A stretch of 64,000 nucleotides of DNA from Mycobacterium scrofulaceum (GTDB taxonomy: Bacteria; Actinomycetota; Actinomycetes; Mycobacteriales; Mycobacteriaceae). The stretch's first letter is position 1. The number at the start of each line of letters is the position of its first letter. The DNA lies in NCBI RefSeq assembly GCF_001667885.1, contig NZ_LZJW01000151.1:36826-100825 (forward strand), written 5' to 3'. Both the position numbers and the translations under genes were made by a program. Shown here piece by piece: positions 8,387 to 16,406 of the stretch. A model generated the notes under the pieces. It saw only the letters and a list, made by a program, of their open reading frames with translations, did no database searches and was not told where the DNA came from.

Positions 8387-8962
8387 ATGACAATTCAAGG
8401 GGATCGTCTCGACGCTGTGGTTGCCAAGGCCGTGGCGGGGGACAGTAACGCACTACGGGAGGTGCTGGAGACCATCCGTCCGATTGTCGTGCGATATTGC
8501 CGCGCGCGGGTCGGGACAGTCGAGCGGGGTGGCCTGTCAGCGGATGACGTGGCACAGGAGGTGTGCTTGGCGACTATCACGGCGCTGCCGCGTTACCGGG
8601 ACCGGGGACGCCCCTTTCTCGCTTTCCTGTACGGCATCGCGGCCCACAAGGTCGCCGACGCCCACCGCGCCGCCGGCCGCGACCTGTCCTACCCCACCGA
8701 AGTGATCCCGGAGCGTTGGTCCTCGGACGCCGGCCCGGAACAGCGGGCCATCGAGGCCGATTCGGTCAGCCGGATGAGTGAACTGCTCGAGATCCTGCCC
8801 GCCAAGCAGCGCGAGATCCTGATCTTGCGTGTCGTCGTCGGCCTGTCCGCCGAGGAGACCGCGTCCGCCGTGGGCAGCACCACGGGAGCCGTCCGGGTGG
8901 CCCAGCACCGTGCGCTGTCCCGCCTCAAATCCGAGATGATCGCGGCAGGTGACTGTGCCTGA
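8387..8962 (+). CDS. sigD: ECF RNA polymerase sigma factor SigD
   Basis: 191 residues from ATG 8387, chosen because TTGGAGAT lies about 10 bases upstream; a TTG at 8369 in the same frame would add six residues also seen in the M. tuberculosis protein, so the true start may be earlier. Region 2 (RLDAVVAKAVAGDSNALREVL to YGIAAHKVADAHRAAGR) binds the -10 element and core polymerase; region 4 (LPAKQREILILRVVVGLSAEE, then GSTTGAVRVAQHRALSRL) binds the -35. SigD acts in stationary phase and starvation responses. It overlaps the next gene, its membrane anti-sigma factor, by 14 bases, which couples their translation. Confidence 0.96.
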   Translation: MTIQGDRLDAVVAKAVAGDSNALREVLETIRPIVVRYCRARVGTVERGGLSADDVAQEVCLATITALPRYRDRGRPFLAFLYGIAAHKVADAHRAAGRDLSYPTEVIPERWSSDAGPEQRAIEADSVSRMSELLEILPAKQREILILRVVVGLSAEETASAVGSTTGAVRVAQHRALSRLKSEMIAAGDCA

Positions 8963-9710
8963 ATCTTTGGACGAATTCGCCCGCACCGATCTGCTCCTCG
9001 ACGCGCTCGCCGAGCGGCGGCCGGTGCACGTCGGCGACCCCGACACGGACGCGATGGCCACCCTGCTGGAGGACTGGCGCGACAACCTGCGCTGGCCGCC
9101 GGCCAGTGCGCTGGTGTCGGCCGAGGAGGCCGTCACGGCGCTGCGCACCGGATTGGCCGACCGCCGCCGCAGCCGCCGCGGCCTCGCGACGATCGGGTCG
9201 GTCGCCGCGGCGCTGTTGGTGCTGAGCGGCTTCGGCGCCATGGTGGTCGAGGCCCGCCCCGGCACCACGCTCTACGGGCTGCACGCGATGTTCTTCGACC
9301 AGCCGCGGGTCAACGAGAAGCATCAGGCGTTGCTGTCCGCCCGGGCCGATCTGGCCAAGGTGCAGGAATCGATCGACCGGGGCGACTGGGACCAGGCCCG
9401 CAATCAGCTGACCGAGGTGAGCAGCTTGGTCCAGTCGATCGAAGACCCGGCCAGCAAACAAGAGCTGACGAATCAACTGAATCTGTTGAACGCCAAGGTG
9501 CAATCGCGCAATCCGAATGCGACGCTGCCCGCCCCGGCGAACACACCGTCGGCCTGGTCCACCCCGACCACCGCGGTCCCGACGGCGGCCCCGGCGCCGT
9601 CCGACGCTTCGCTGAGCCCGTCGGTGACGCCGTCACCGAGTCAGTCGTGGAGCAAGCACCGGCATCACGGCCAGACGTCCCCGTCGGCGGCCACGCCGAA
9701 CAGTCCTTAG
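8949..9710 (+). CDS. rsdA: Anti-sigma-D factor RsdA, single-pass membrane protein
   Basis: 253 residues, GTG start inside the end of sigD. The N-terminal cytoplasmic segment (about 1-75, containing EFARTDLLLDALAERRPVHV) is the SigD-binding part. One transmembrane helix follows (about 80-98, ATIGSVAAALLVLSGFGAMV), then an extracytoplasmic helical stretch with a long Ser/Thr/Pro-rich tail. It matches M. tuberculosis Rv3413c, shown to bind SigD and to be released by regulated proteolysis. It overlaps the convergent Rv3412-like gene by 4 bases at its stop codon. Confidence 0.93.
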   Translation: MTVPESLDEFARTDLLLDALAERRPVHVGDPDTDAMATLLEDWRDNLRWPPASALVSAEEAVTALRTGLADRRRSRRGLATIGSVAAALLVLSGFGAMVVEARPGTTLYGLHAMFFDQPRVNEKHQALLSARADLAKVQESIDRGDWDQARNQLTEVSSLVQSIEDPASKQELTNQLNLLNAKVQSRNPNATLPAPANTPSAWSTPTTAVPTAAPAPSDASLSPSVTPSPSQSWSKHRHHGQTSPSAATPNSP

Positions 9711-10123
9711 CGGCGGTATCCGTCGGCGTCAGAGGAGGTCGCCTCGTTCAGCGAGGCGTCGGCGTATCCCCGGCAGTAATCCCACGTGACGTAGGCGTCC
9801 GGTTCCGGGTCGTAGGCCGGCTCATGCGGGCGTACCGTGCCGTCGATCAGCAGCTGCAACAGGTTCGCCCGCAGCATGTCCCAGTCGTGGTAGTGGTCCT
9901 GCTGGCATTCGTCGCAGCACACCACGAGCCCGCGAATACCCTTGTGCGCCAACAGGGCCTCATAAACCGCCAGATCGGCCAGGTCCGCCTCGACCGCCAT
10001 CCGCTCCTGGGCGTCCAGGGGTTGCCCCGGTTCTACGGCTTCCAAGGCAGCCGACGGATCGCAGGGGTCGTCGGCGAAAGGATCGGGCGGCAAACCCGGT
10101 GGGAGGTGATCGCGCACGCACAC
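9707..10123 (-). CDS. DUF5319 conserved protein, Rv3412-like
   Basis: 138 residues, very acidic, nearly identical in pattern to M. tuberculosis Rv3412: RDHLPPGLPPDPFADDPCDP at the start, then a Cys/His cluster VVCCDECQQDHYHDWDM (about residues 67-83) that could bind a metal, and YVTWDYCRGYADASL near the end. Possible starts are GTG 10123 or GTG 10117; the latter gives the family's usual RDHLPPG opening. Function is unknown. It is divergent from guaB2 and convergent with rsdA, so it is a single-gene unit. Confidence 0.9.
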   Translation of the reverse strand: MCVRDHLPPGLPPDPFADDPCDPSAALEAVEPGQPLDAQERMAVEADLADLAVYEALLAHKGIRGLVVCCDECQQDHYHDWDMLRANLLQLLIDGTVRPHEPAYDPEPDAYVTWDYCRGYADASLNEATSSDADGYRR

Positions 10124-10279
10124 TAGCCTACGCAGCCCGGCCGGGATAACGCCAGCAGGGAAGCGGCCCGTCGTTTCCGCGCCGTTTGCCGCCCGCGGCG
10201 CGCCCCGGCCAGCGGCTCGAGGGGCGCGCGTGCCGATAGGATGGTGTTCTCACGCCGCATCGTATGGAGGGCCCCGCCG

Positions 10280-11878
10280 ATGACCCGTGGCATGTCCCAC
10301 CTGGAAGACAGCTCCGACCTCGTCGGCAGCCCCTACGTGCGCGTTGGCGGGCTGGTCGACGACGCGGTGCCCACCGGGGGTGACAACCCGCACAAGGTCG
10401 CGATGCTCGGGCTCACCTTTGACGACGTCCTGTTGCTGCCCGCGGCCTCCGATGTGGTTCCCGCCACCGCGGACACGTCCAGCCAGCTCACCAAGAAGAT
10501 CCGGCTCAAGGTGCCGCTGGTCAGCTCGGCCATGGACACCGTCACCGAGTCGCGGATGGCCATCGCGATGGCCCGGGCCGGCGGCATGGGTGTGTTGCAC
10601 CGCAACCTGCCCGTCGCCGAGCAGGCCGGCCAGGTCGAGATGGTGAAGCGGTCGGAGGCGGGCATGGTCACCGACCCGGTGACCTGCCGCCCGGACAACA
10701 CCCTGGCCCAGGTCGACGCGCTGTGCGCCCGGTTCCGGATCTCGGGGCTGCCGGTGGTCGACGACACTGGGTCGCTGGTCGGCATCATCACCAACCGCGA
10801 CATGCGGTTCGAGGTCGACCAGACCCGCAAGGTCGCCGAGGTGATGACCAAGGCGCCGCTGATCACCGCCCAGGAGGGGGTGAGCGCCGACGCCGCGCTG
10901 GGTCTGTTGCGCCGCAACAAGATCGAGAAACTGCCCGTCGTCGACGGCCACGGCCGGCTCACCGGGCTGATCACCGTCAAGGACTTCGTCAAGACCGAGC
11001 AACACCCCCTGGCCACCAAGGACAGCGACGGCCGGCTGTTGGTCGGCGCCGCGGGCGGCGTCGGCGGCGACGCCTGGGTGCGCGCGATGATGCTGGTCGA
11101 CGCCGGGGCGGACGTCCTGATCGTCGACACCGCCCACGCGCACAACCGGCTGGTGCTCGACATGGTCGGCAAGCTCAAGGCGGAGGTGGGCGAGAAGGTC
11201 GAGGTGATCGGCGGGAACGTGGCCACCCGGTCCGCGGCCCTGGCGCTGGTCGACGCGGGTGCCGACGCGGTCAAGGTCGGCGTCGGGCCGGGCTCGATCT
11301 GTACCACCCGCGTGGTCGCCGGGGTCGGCGCGCCACAAATCACGGCGATCCTAGAGGCGGTCGCGGCCTGCGGGCCCGCGGGCGTGCCGGTGATCGCCGA
11401 CGGCGGGCTGCAGTATTCCGGCGACATCGCCAAGGCGCTGGCCGCCGGCGCATCGACCGCCATGCTGGGGTCGCTGCTGGCCGGCACCGCCGAGGCCCCC
11501 GGCGAGCTGATCTTCGTCAACGGCAAGCAGTTCAAGAGCTACCGCGGGATGGGGTCGCTGGGCGCCATGCAAGGTAGAGGAGGGGCTGGAGGGGGGAAGT
11601 CGTACTCCAAGGACCGCTACTTCGCCGACGACGCGTTGAGCGAGGACAAGCTGGTGCCGGAGGGAATCGAGGGCCGGGTGCCGTTCCGCGGCCCGCTGTC
11701 CTCGGTGATCCACCAGCTCACCGGCGGCCTGCGCGCCGCGATGGGCTACACCGGCTCGCCCACCATCGAGGCGCTGCAGCAGGCGCAGTTCGTCCGGATC
11801 ACCTCGGCCGGGCTGCGCGAAAGCCACCCGCACGACGTCGCCATGACCGTCGAAGCGCCCAACTACTTCGCCCGCTGA
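10280..11878 (+). CDS. guaB2: Inosine-5'-monophosphate dehydrogenase GuaB2
   Basis: 532 residues from ATG 10280, which has a GGAGG ribosome site 9 bases ahead; the longer frame to 10241 is not needed. It oxidises IMP to XMP with NAD+, the committed step to GMP, and is the essential IMPDH of mycobacteria. A TIM barrel is interrupted by two CBS domains (about 125-245). The catalytic Cys341 lies in GPGSICTTR, and the flap ends with SYSKDRYF. In the flap, M. tuberculosis has a shorter segment; here a Gly-rich insertion around residues 432-440 is written in codons rare for this genome. guaB3 follows 7 bases later. Confidence 0.97.
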   Translation: MTRGMSHLEDSSDLVGSPYVRVGGLVDDAVPTGGDNPHKVAMLGLTFDDVLLLPAASDVVPATADTSSQLTKKIRLKVPLVSSAMDTVTESRMAIAMARAGGMGVLHRNLPVAEQAGQVEMVKRSEAGMVTDPVTCRPDNTLAQVDALCARFRISGLPVVDDTGSLVGIITNRDMRFEVDQTRKVAEVMTKAPLITAQEGVSADAALGLLRRNKIEKLPVVDGHGRLTGLITVKDFVKTEQHPLATKDSDGRLLVGAAGGVGGDAWVRAMMLVDAGADVLIVDTAHAHNRLVLDMVGKLKAEVGEKVEVIGGNVATRSAALALVDAGADAVKVGVGPGSICTTRVVAGVGAPQITAILEAVAACGPAGVPVIADGGLQYSGDIAKALAAGASTAMLGSLLAGTAEAPGELIFVNGKQFKSYRGMGSLGAMQGRGGAGGGKSYSKDRYFADDALSEDKLVPEGIEGRVPFRGPLSSVIHQLTGGLRAAMGYTGSPTIEALQQAQFVRITSAGLRESHPHDVAMTVEAPNYFAR

Positions 11879-11885
11879 GCCCGGC

Positions 11886-13013
11886 ATGGTGGAAATCGGG
11901 ATGGGCCGTAACGCCCGTCGCACCTATGAACTGAGCGAAGTCAGCATCGTGCCGTCGCGGCGCACCCGGTCGTCGCAGGACGTGTCGACGACCTGGCAGC
12001 TGGACGCGTACCGCTTCGAGATCCCGGTGGTGGCCCACCCGACCGACGCGCTGGTGTCGCCGGAGTTCGCCATCGAGCTCGGCCGCCTCGGCGGGCTGGG
12101 CGTGCTCAACGGCGAGGGCCTGATCGGCCGGCACGCCGACGTGCAGGGCAAGATCGCCCAGCTCGTCGAGGCGGCCACCAAGGAGCCCGAACCGTCGGCG
12201 TCGATCCGGTTGCTGCAGGAACTGCACGCCGCGCCGCTGAACCCCGACCTGCTGGGCGCCGCGGTCGCGCGCATCCGAGAGGCCGGGGTGACCACGGCGG
12301 TGCGGGTCAGCCCGCAGAACGCCCAGGCGCTGACCCCGGTGCTGCTGCAGGCCGGCATCGACCTGCTGGTCATCCAGGGCACGATCGTCTCCGCGGAGCG
12401 GGTGGCCAGCGACGGCGAGCCGCTGAACCTGAAGACCTTCATCTCCGAGCTCGACATCCCGGTGGTGGCCGGCGGGGTGCTCGACCACCGCACCGCCCTG
12501 CACCTGATGCGCACCGGGGCCGCCGGCGTCATCGTCGGCTACGGCTCCACCCGCGGCGTCACCACCAGCGACGAGGTGCTGGGCATCAGCGTGCCGATGG
12601 CCACCGCGATCGCCGACGCCGCCGCCGCGCGGCGCGAATACCTCGACGAGACCGGTGGCCGCTACGTGCATGTGCTGGCCGACGGTGACATCCACACCTC
12701 CGGCGAGCTCGCCAAGGCGATCGCCTGTGGTGCGGACGCGGTGGTGCTCGGCACGCCGCTCGCCGAGGCCGCCGAGGCCCTGGGCGAGGGCTGGTTCTGG
12801 CCTGCCGCGGCGGCGCACCCGTCGTTGCCGCGCGGGGCGTTGCTGCAGATCGCCCTCGGCGAGCGGCCGGCGCTGGAACGGGTGCTCAACGGCCCGTCCG
12901 ACGACCCGTTCGGCTCGTTGAACCTGGTCGGTGGCCTGCGCCGATCGATGGCCAAGGCCGGCTATTGCGACCTCAAGGAGTTCCAGAAGGTCGGGCTGAC
13001 CGTCGGGAGCTGA
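11886..13013 (+). CDS. guaB3: IMP dehydrogenase family protein GuaB3
   Basis: 375 residues, an IMPDH/GMP-reductase-like TIM barrel with no CBS insert. Motifs include VVAHPTDALVSPEFAIELGR, LDIPVVAGGVLDHRTALHLM and VIVGYGSTRGVTTSDEV. The stretch matching the IMPDH catalytic loop lacks the GSICTT Cys, so classical IMPDH activity is not expected. Its biochemical role in mycobacteria remains unclear. It sits 7 bases behind guaB2 and should be in the same transcript; the arrangement guaB2-guaB3-choD is conserved in M. tuberculosis (Rv3411c-Rv3409c). Confidence 0.93.
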   Translation: MVEIGMGRNARRTYELSEVSIVPSRRTRSSQDVSTTWQLDAYRFEIPVVAHPTDALVSPEFAIELGRLGGLGVLNGEGLIGRHADVQGKIAQLVEAATKEPEPSASIRLLQELHAAPLNPDLLGAAVARIREAGVTTAVRVSPQNAQALTPVLLQAGIDLLVIQGTIVSAERVASDGEPLNLKTFISELDIPVVAGGVLDHRTALHLMRTGAAGVIVGYGSTRGVTTSDEVLGISVPMATAIADAAAARREYLDETGGRYVHVLADGDIHTSGELAKAIACGADAVVLGTPLAEAAEALGEGWFWPAAAAHPSLPRGALLQIALGERPALERVLNGPSDDPFGSLNLVGGLRRSMAKAGYCDLKEFQKVGLTVGS

Positions 13014-13115
13014 CGTTTTCCTCCGCGAGCGTCACGGCGGCGTGGCGGTCGGTGGAGGTAGCTGGAGGCCGAGGCTCGCTGGTTTATTACCAACCGGTAA
13101 GGCCATACTGGTGCG

Positions 13116-14858
13116 ATGAAGCCGGATTACGACGTACTGATCATCGGTTCGGGGTTCGGCGGCAGCGTCAGCGCGCTGCGGCTGACCGAAAAGGGCTACC
13201 GCGTAGGCGTACTGGAGGCGGGCCGGCGCTTCGCCGACGAGGACTTCGCCGAGACGTCATGGGACCTGCGCAAGTTCCTCTGGGCCCCCAGGCTGGGTTG
13301 CTACGGCATCCAGCGGATCCATCCCCTGAAGAACGTGCTGATCCTGGCCGGGGCCGGGGTGGGCGGCGGCTCGTTGAACTACGCCAACACGCTGTATGTG
13401 CCGCCGGAGCCGTTCTTCGCCGACCGGCAGTGGTCGCACATCACGGACTGGCGCGACGAGCTGATGCCGCACTACGAGCAGGCCAAACGGATGCTCGGGG
13501 TGGTGACGAACCCGACCTTCACCGACGCCGACCGCGTCCTGAAGGAGGTAGCCGACGAGATGGGCTGCGGTGACACCTTCGTGCCCACCCCGGTGGGGGT
13601 GTTCTTCGGCCCCGACGGCACCAAGACGCCCGGCAAGACCGTGCCGGACCCGTATTTCGGTGGCGCGGGACCGGAGCGCACCGGCTGCCTGGAGTGCGGA
13701 TGCTGCATGACGGGCTGTCGCTACGGCGCCAAGAACACACTGCTGAAGAACTACCTCGGCCTCGCCGAATCGGCTGGGGCGCAGGTCATTCCGATGACCA
13801 CCGTCAAGGGTTTCCAGCAGCGCCCGGACGGGCTGTGGGAGGTCCGCACCGTGCGCACCGGAAGCTGGCTGCGCCGGGACCGGCGCACCTTCACCGCGAC
13901 GCACCTGATCCTGGCGGCGGGCACCTGGGGCACCCAGCATCTGCTGTTCAAGATGCGCGACAGGGGCAAGTTGCCGCGGTTGTCCGAGCGCCTCGGCGTG
14001 CTGACCCGCACCAACTCCGAGTCCATCGTCGGCGCGGGCAAGCTCGAGGTCGACCCGAACCTGGACCTGACGCACGGCGTGGCCATCACGTCGTCGATCC
14101 ACCCGACGTCGGACACCCACGTCGAACCCTGCCGCTACGGCAAGGGATCCAACGCGATGGGCCTGCTGCAGACGCTGATGACCGACGGCACCGGCCCGGA
14201 GGGCACCGACGTGCCGCGCTGGAAGCAGCTGCTGGACCAGGCCCGCGAGGATCCGCGCCGCATGATGCGGATGCTCAACGTCCATCAGTGGAGCGAACGC
14301 ACCCTGATCGCCTTGGTCATGCAGCACCTGGACAACTCGATCACCACCTACACCAAGCGCGGGAAGCTGGGCATCCGCTGGTACACCAGCAAGCAGGGGC
14401 ACGGGGACCCGAACCCGGCCTGGAACCCCGTCGGCAACAAGGTCACCCGGCGCATCGCCGAAAAGGTCGACGGCGTGGCGGGCGGCACCTGGGGCGAGCT
14501 GTTCAACATTCCGCTGACCGCGCACTTCCTCGGCGGCGCGGCGATCGGCGACAGCCCCGAGCACGGGGTCATCGATCCCTACCACCGGGTCTACGGCTAC
14601 CCGACATTGTTCGTGGTCGACGGTGCGGCGATCTCGGCGAACCTGGGCGTCAACCCGTCGCTGTCCATCACGGCGCAGGCCGAACGGGCCGCCTCGCTGT
14701 GGCCGAACAAGGGCGAGAACGATCAGCGCCCGCCGCAGGGCCAGGCCTACCGCCGGCTGGACCCGATCGCCCCGCAGCACCCGGTGGTGCCGGCCACGGC
14801 GCCGGGCGCGTTGCGCTGGTTGCCGATCACCCCGGTCCGCACGGCCGCCGACGCGTGA
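13116..14858 (+). CDS. choD: GMC-family oxidoreductase ChoD (annotated cholesterol oxidase)
   Basis: 580 residues. The N-terminal dinucleotide fold GSGFGGSVSALRL binds FAD (residues 11-23), and GAGVGGGSLNYANTLY and the C-terminal FVVDGAAISANLGVNPSLSI are GMC-family landmarks. A Cys-rich segment ECGCCMTGCRYGAKNT (about residues 193-208) is typical of this group. It matches M. tuberculosis Rv3409c. That protein was named cholesterol oxidase, but its contribution to sterol breakdown is uncertain and the motif set also fits other GMC dehydrogenases. It is 102 bases behind guaB3. In M. tuberculosis the vapBC47 pair follows choD; here the Rv3406 homologue follows directly. Confidence 0.9.
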   Translation: MKPDYDVLIIGSGFGGSVSALRLTEKGYRVGVLEAGRRFADEDFAETSWDLRKFLWAPRLGCYGIQRIHPLKNVLILAGAGVGGGSLNYANTLYVPPEPFFADRQWSHITDWRDELMPHYEQAKRMLGVVTNPTFTDADRVLKEVADEMGCGDTFVPTPVGVFFGPDGTKTPGKTVPDPYFGGAGPERTGCLECGCCMTGCRYGAKNTLLKNYLGLAESAGAQVIPMTTVKGFQQRPDGLWEVRTVRTGSWLRRDRRTFTATHLILAAGTWGTQHLLFKMRDRGKLPRLSERLGVLTRTNSESIVGAGKLEVDPNLDLTHGVAITSSIHPTSDTHVEPCRYGKGSNAMGLLQTLMTDGTGPEGTDVPRWKQLLDQAREDPRRMMRMLNVHQWSERTLIALVMQHLDNSITTYTKRGKLGIRWYTSKQGHGDPNPAWNPVGNKVTRRIAEKVDGVAGGTWGELFNIPLTAHFLGGAAIGDSPEHGVIDPYHRVYGYPTLFVVDGAAISANLGVNPSLSITAQAERAASLWPNKGENDQRPPQGQAYRRLDPIAPQHPVVPATAPGALRWLPITPVRTAADA

Positions 14859-14881
14859 CGAGCGCGAGCGCCGCGTAGCGG

Positions 14882-15775
14882 CTAGCTGGCGATCGCCTCG
14901 ATCGGGGCGCCGCTGACCACCCGGCTGCGTTCCCGGTGGATGTTGAAGGGCACGTCGCCCATCAACGTGACCCGGTGCATCAGCCGGGGCTGGTCGTCGT
15001 AGTCGTCGACCGCCCGGTGCTGGGTGGCCCGGTTGTCCCAGATGGCAACGTCGCCCGGCGCCCAGTTCCACCGAATGGTGTTCTCCGGCATGGTGATTCG
15101 CCGTTGCAGCATCTCGAAGAGCACGCTCGATTCGTAGCTGTCCAGGCCGACGAACCCGCGCACGAAATTACCGAGCAACAGGGTGCGCTCGCCGGTCTCC
15201 GGGTGCACCCGCACCACCGGGTGCTCGGTCCGGAAGTCCGGCTTCTCGAAGGCCTGCCGGAACGCGCGCTGGGTGTCGGTCAATGCCTCGGGGGTGATGT
15301 AGTCATAGCGGTTGGTGTGCAGGGCCCACAGGTCGTCGACGAGCCAGGTGAGCGGCTCGGGCAGGTCCTCATACGCCGCCGCGGTGTTGGTCCACAGCGT
15401 CGATCCGCCGTAGCGGGGCAGGGTGACGGCGCGCAGGATCGAGGCTGCCGGGTAGTTGGCGACGAACGTGACGTCGGTGTGCCAGCGGTTCGCTTTCCCG
15501 TACTCGGAGTTGATCGGCGTGATGACCGGCGCGTTCTTGGCGGCGAGCATCTCGGCGGCCGGGTGGCCGACGGGCGTGCCCAGCAGGCCGGCGAACGCGA
15601 GCTGCTGCGCGTCATCGAGGTGGTGCTGGTGGCGGAAGAAGATGACCTTGTGGGTCAACAACGCCTGGTGGATCTTGTCGACCGCGGCCGGGTCGAGGTC
15701 GCCCCCGAGGCGCACCCCGTCGACCCGCGCGCCGATGCGGCTGCCCAGCTTGGTGACGGTTATCTGACCAATCAT
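14882..15775 (-). CDS. Fe(II)/2-oxoglutarate-dependent alkylsulfatase, Rv3406-like (TauD family)
   Basis: 297 residues. The iron-binding facial triad is visible as His99 and Asp101 (RWHTDVTF) with His253 (ATQHRAVDD), and Arg264 or Arg268 (PRLMHRV) for 2-oxoglutarate. M. tuberculosis Rv3406 cleaves alkyl sulfates to aldehyde and sulfate, supplying sulfur, and also inactivates some carboxyquinoxaline inhibitors. The gene is divergent from its TetR regulator with a 61-base intergenic region that holds a perfect palindrome, so repression by that TetR is expected. The match is strong over the full length. Confidence 0.93.
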   Translation of the reverse strand: MIGQITVTKLGSRIGARVDGVRLGGDLDPAAVDKIHQALLTHKVIFFRHQHHLDDAQQLAFAGLLGTPVGHPAAEMLAAKNAPVITPINSEYGKANRWHTDVTFVANYPAASILRAVTLPRYGGSTLWTNTAAAYEDLPEPLTWLVDDLWALHTNRYDYITPEALTDTQRAFRQAFEKPDFRTEHPVVRVHPETGERTLLLGNFVRGFVGLDSYESSVLFEMLQRRITMPENTIRWNWAPGDVAIWDNRATQHRAVDDYDDQPRLMHRVTLMGDVPFNIHRERSRVVSGAPIEAIAS

Positions 15776-15801
15776 TTTTCATCAGTCCTCGCGTAAAGGT
15801 G

Positions 15802-15819
15802 TGTAGTCAACTGACTACA
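15802..15819. promoter_or_regulatory. TetR operator between Rv3406-like and its regulator
   Basis: A perfect inverted repeat, TGTAGTCA-AC-TGACTACA, lies in the 61-base gap between the divergent genes. A related half-site TGTAGACA follows at 15828-15835, right before the regulator's ATG. The symmetry and placement fit a dimeric TetR site controlling both promoters. In M. tuberculosis, mutations in the homologous regulator Rv3405c raise Rv3406 expression, which supports repression. Confidence 0.8.
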
Positions 15820-15836
15820 TCGGCTAGTGTAGACAC

Positions 15837-16403
15837 ATGACTACAGCGCCCGCAAGTGGCCGCGGGAAAGTGCCCACCGGGCGTGTCGAGGTCGCGGCGG
15901 CGATCTTGGAGGCCGCCACCGACCTATTCGCCGAGCGCGGCCCGGCCGCCACGTCGATCCGCGACATCGCCGCCCGATCCAACGTCAACCACGGACTGGT
16001 GTTTCGCCATTTCGGCACCAAGGACAAACTGGTGGGCGCCGTGCTCGATCACCTGGGCGCCGACCTGAGTGCCCTGCTGAGCGCCGAGCCGCCCGCCGAC
16101 GTGCTGGACCGAGCCCTCGACCGGCAGATGCGCGTGATGGCCCGGACCGTGCTCGACGGGTATCCGGCCGGGCAGTTGCAGACGCGCTTTCCCACCGTCT
16201 CGGCGTTCCTCGAATGGGTGCTGCCGCTGCACGACAACGAGACCGAGGCGCGGCTCGCCGTCGCCAACGCCCTTGCGCTGCAATTCGGCTGGCGGCTCTT
16301 CGCGCCGATACTGCGCACGGCCACCGGGCTCGACAACCTGACGGACGACGAAATACGCGAGGCCGTGCGGGCCGAGGTGGGCCGGATCCTCAATCCCGGC
16401 TGA
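15837..16403 (+). CDS. TetR-family repressor, Rv3405c-like
   Basis: 188 residues. The N-terminal helix-turn-helix is clear: AAILEAATDLFAERGPAATS, then IRDIAARSNVNHGLVFRHFG and TKDKLVGAVLDHL (residues 20-70). The C-terminal ligand domain has no recognised sub-family. It corresponds to M. tuberculosis Rv3405c, repressor of the alkylsulfatase Rv3406. It should also repress itself, because the palindrome lies 18 bases before its start. It ends 3 bases before the stop of the convergent GH65 gene. Confidence 0.92.
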   Translation: MTTAPASGRGKVPTGRVEVAAAILEAATDLFAERGPAATSIRDIAARSNVNHGLVFRHFGTKDKLVGAVLDHLGADLSALLSAEPPADVLDRALDRQMRVMARTVLDGYPAGQLQTRFPTVSAFLEWVLPLHDNETEARLAVANALALQFGWRLFAPILRTATGLDNLTDDEIREAVRAEVGRILNPG

Positions 16404-16406
16404 CGC

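Noticed and set aside
8363..8388. GTAACG followed 16 bases later by CGAT, resembling a SigD promoter before sigD
   Set aside because: The CGAT overlaps the ATG, so a transcript from it would begin inside the gene. My recall of the consensus is also not exact.
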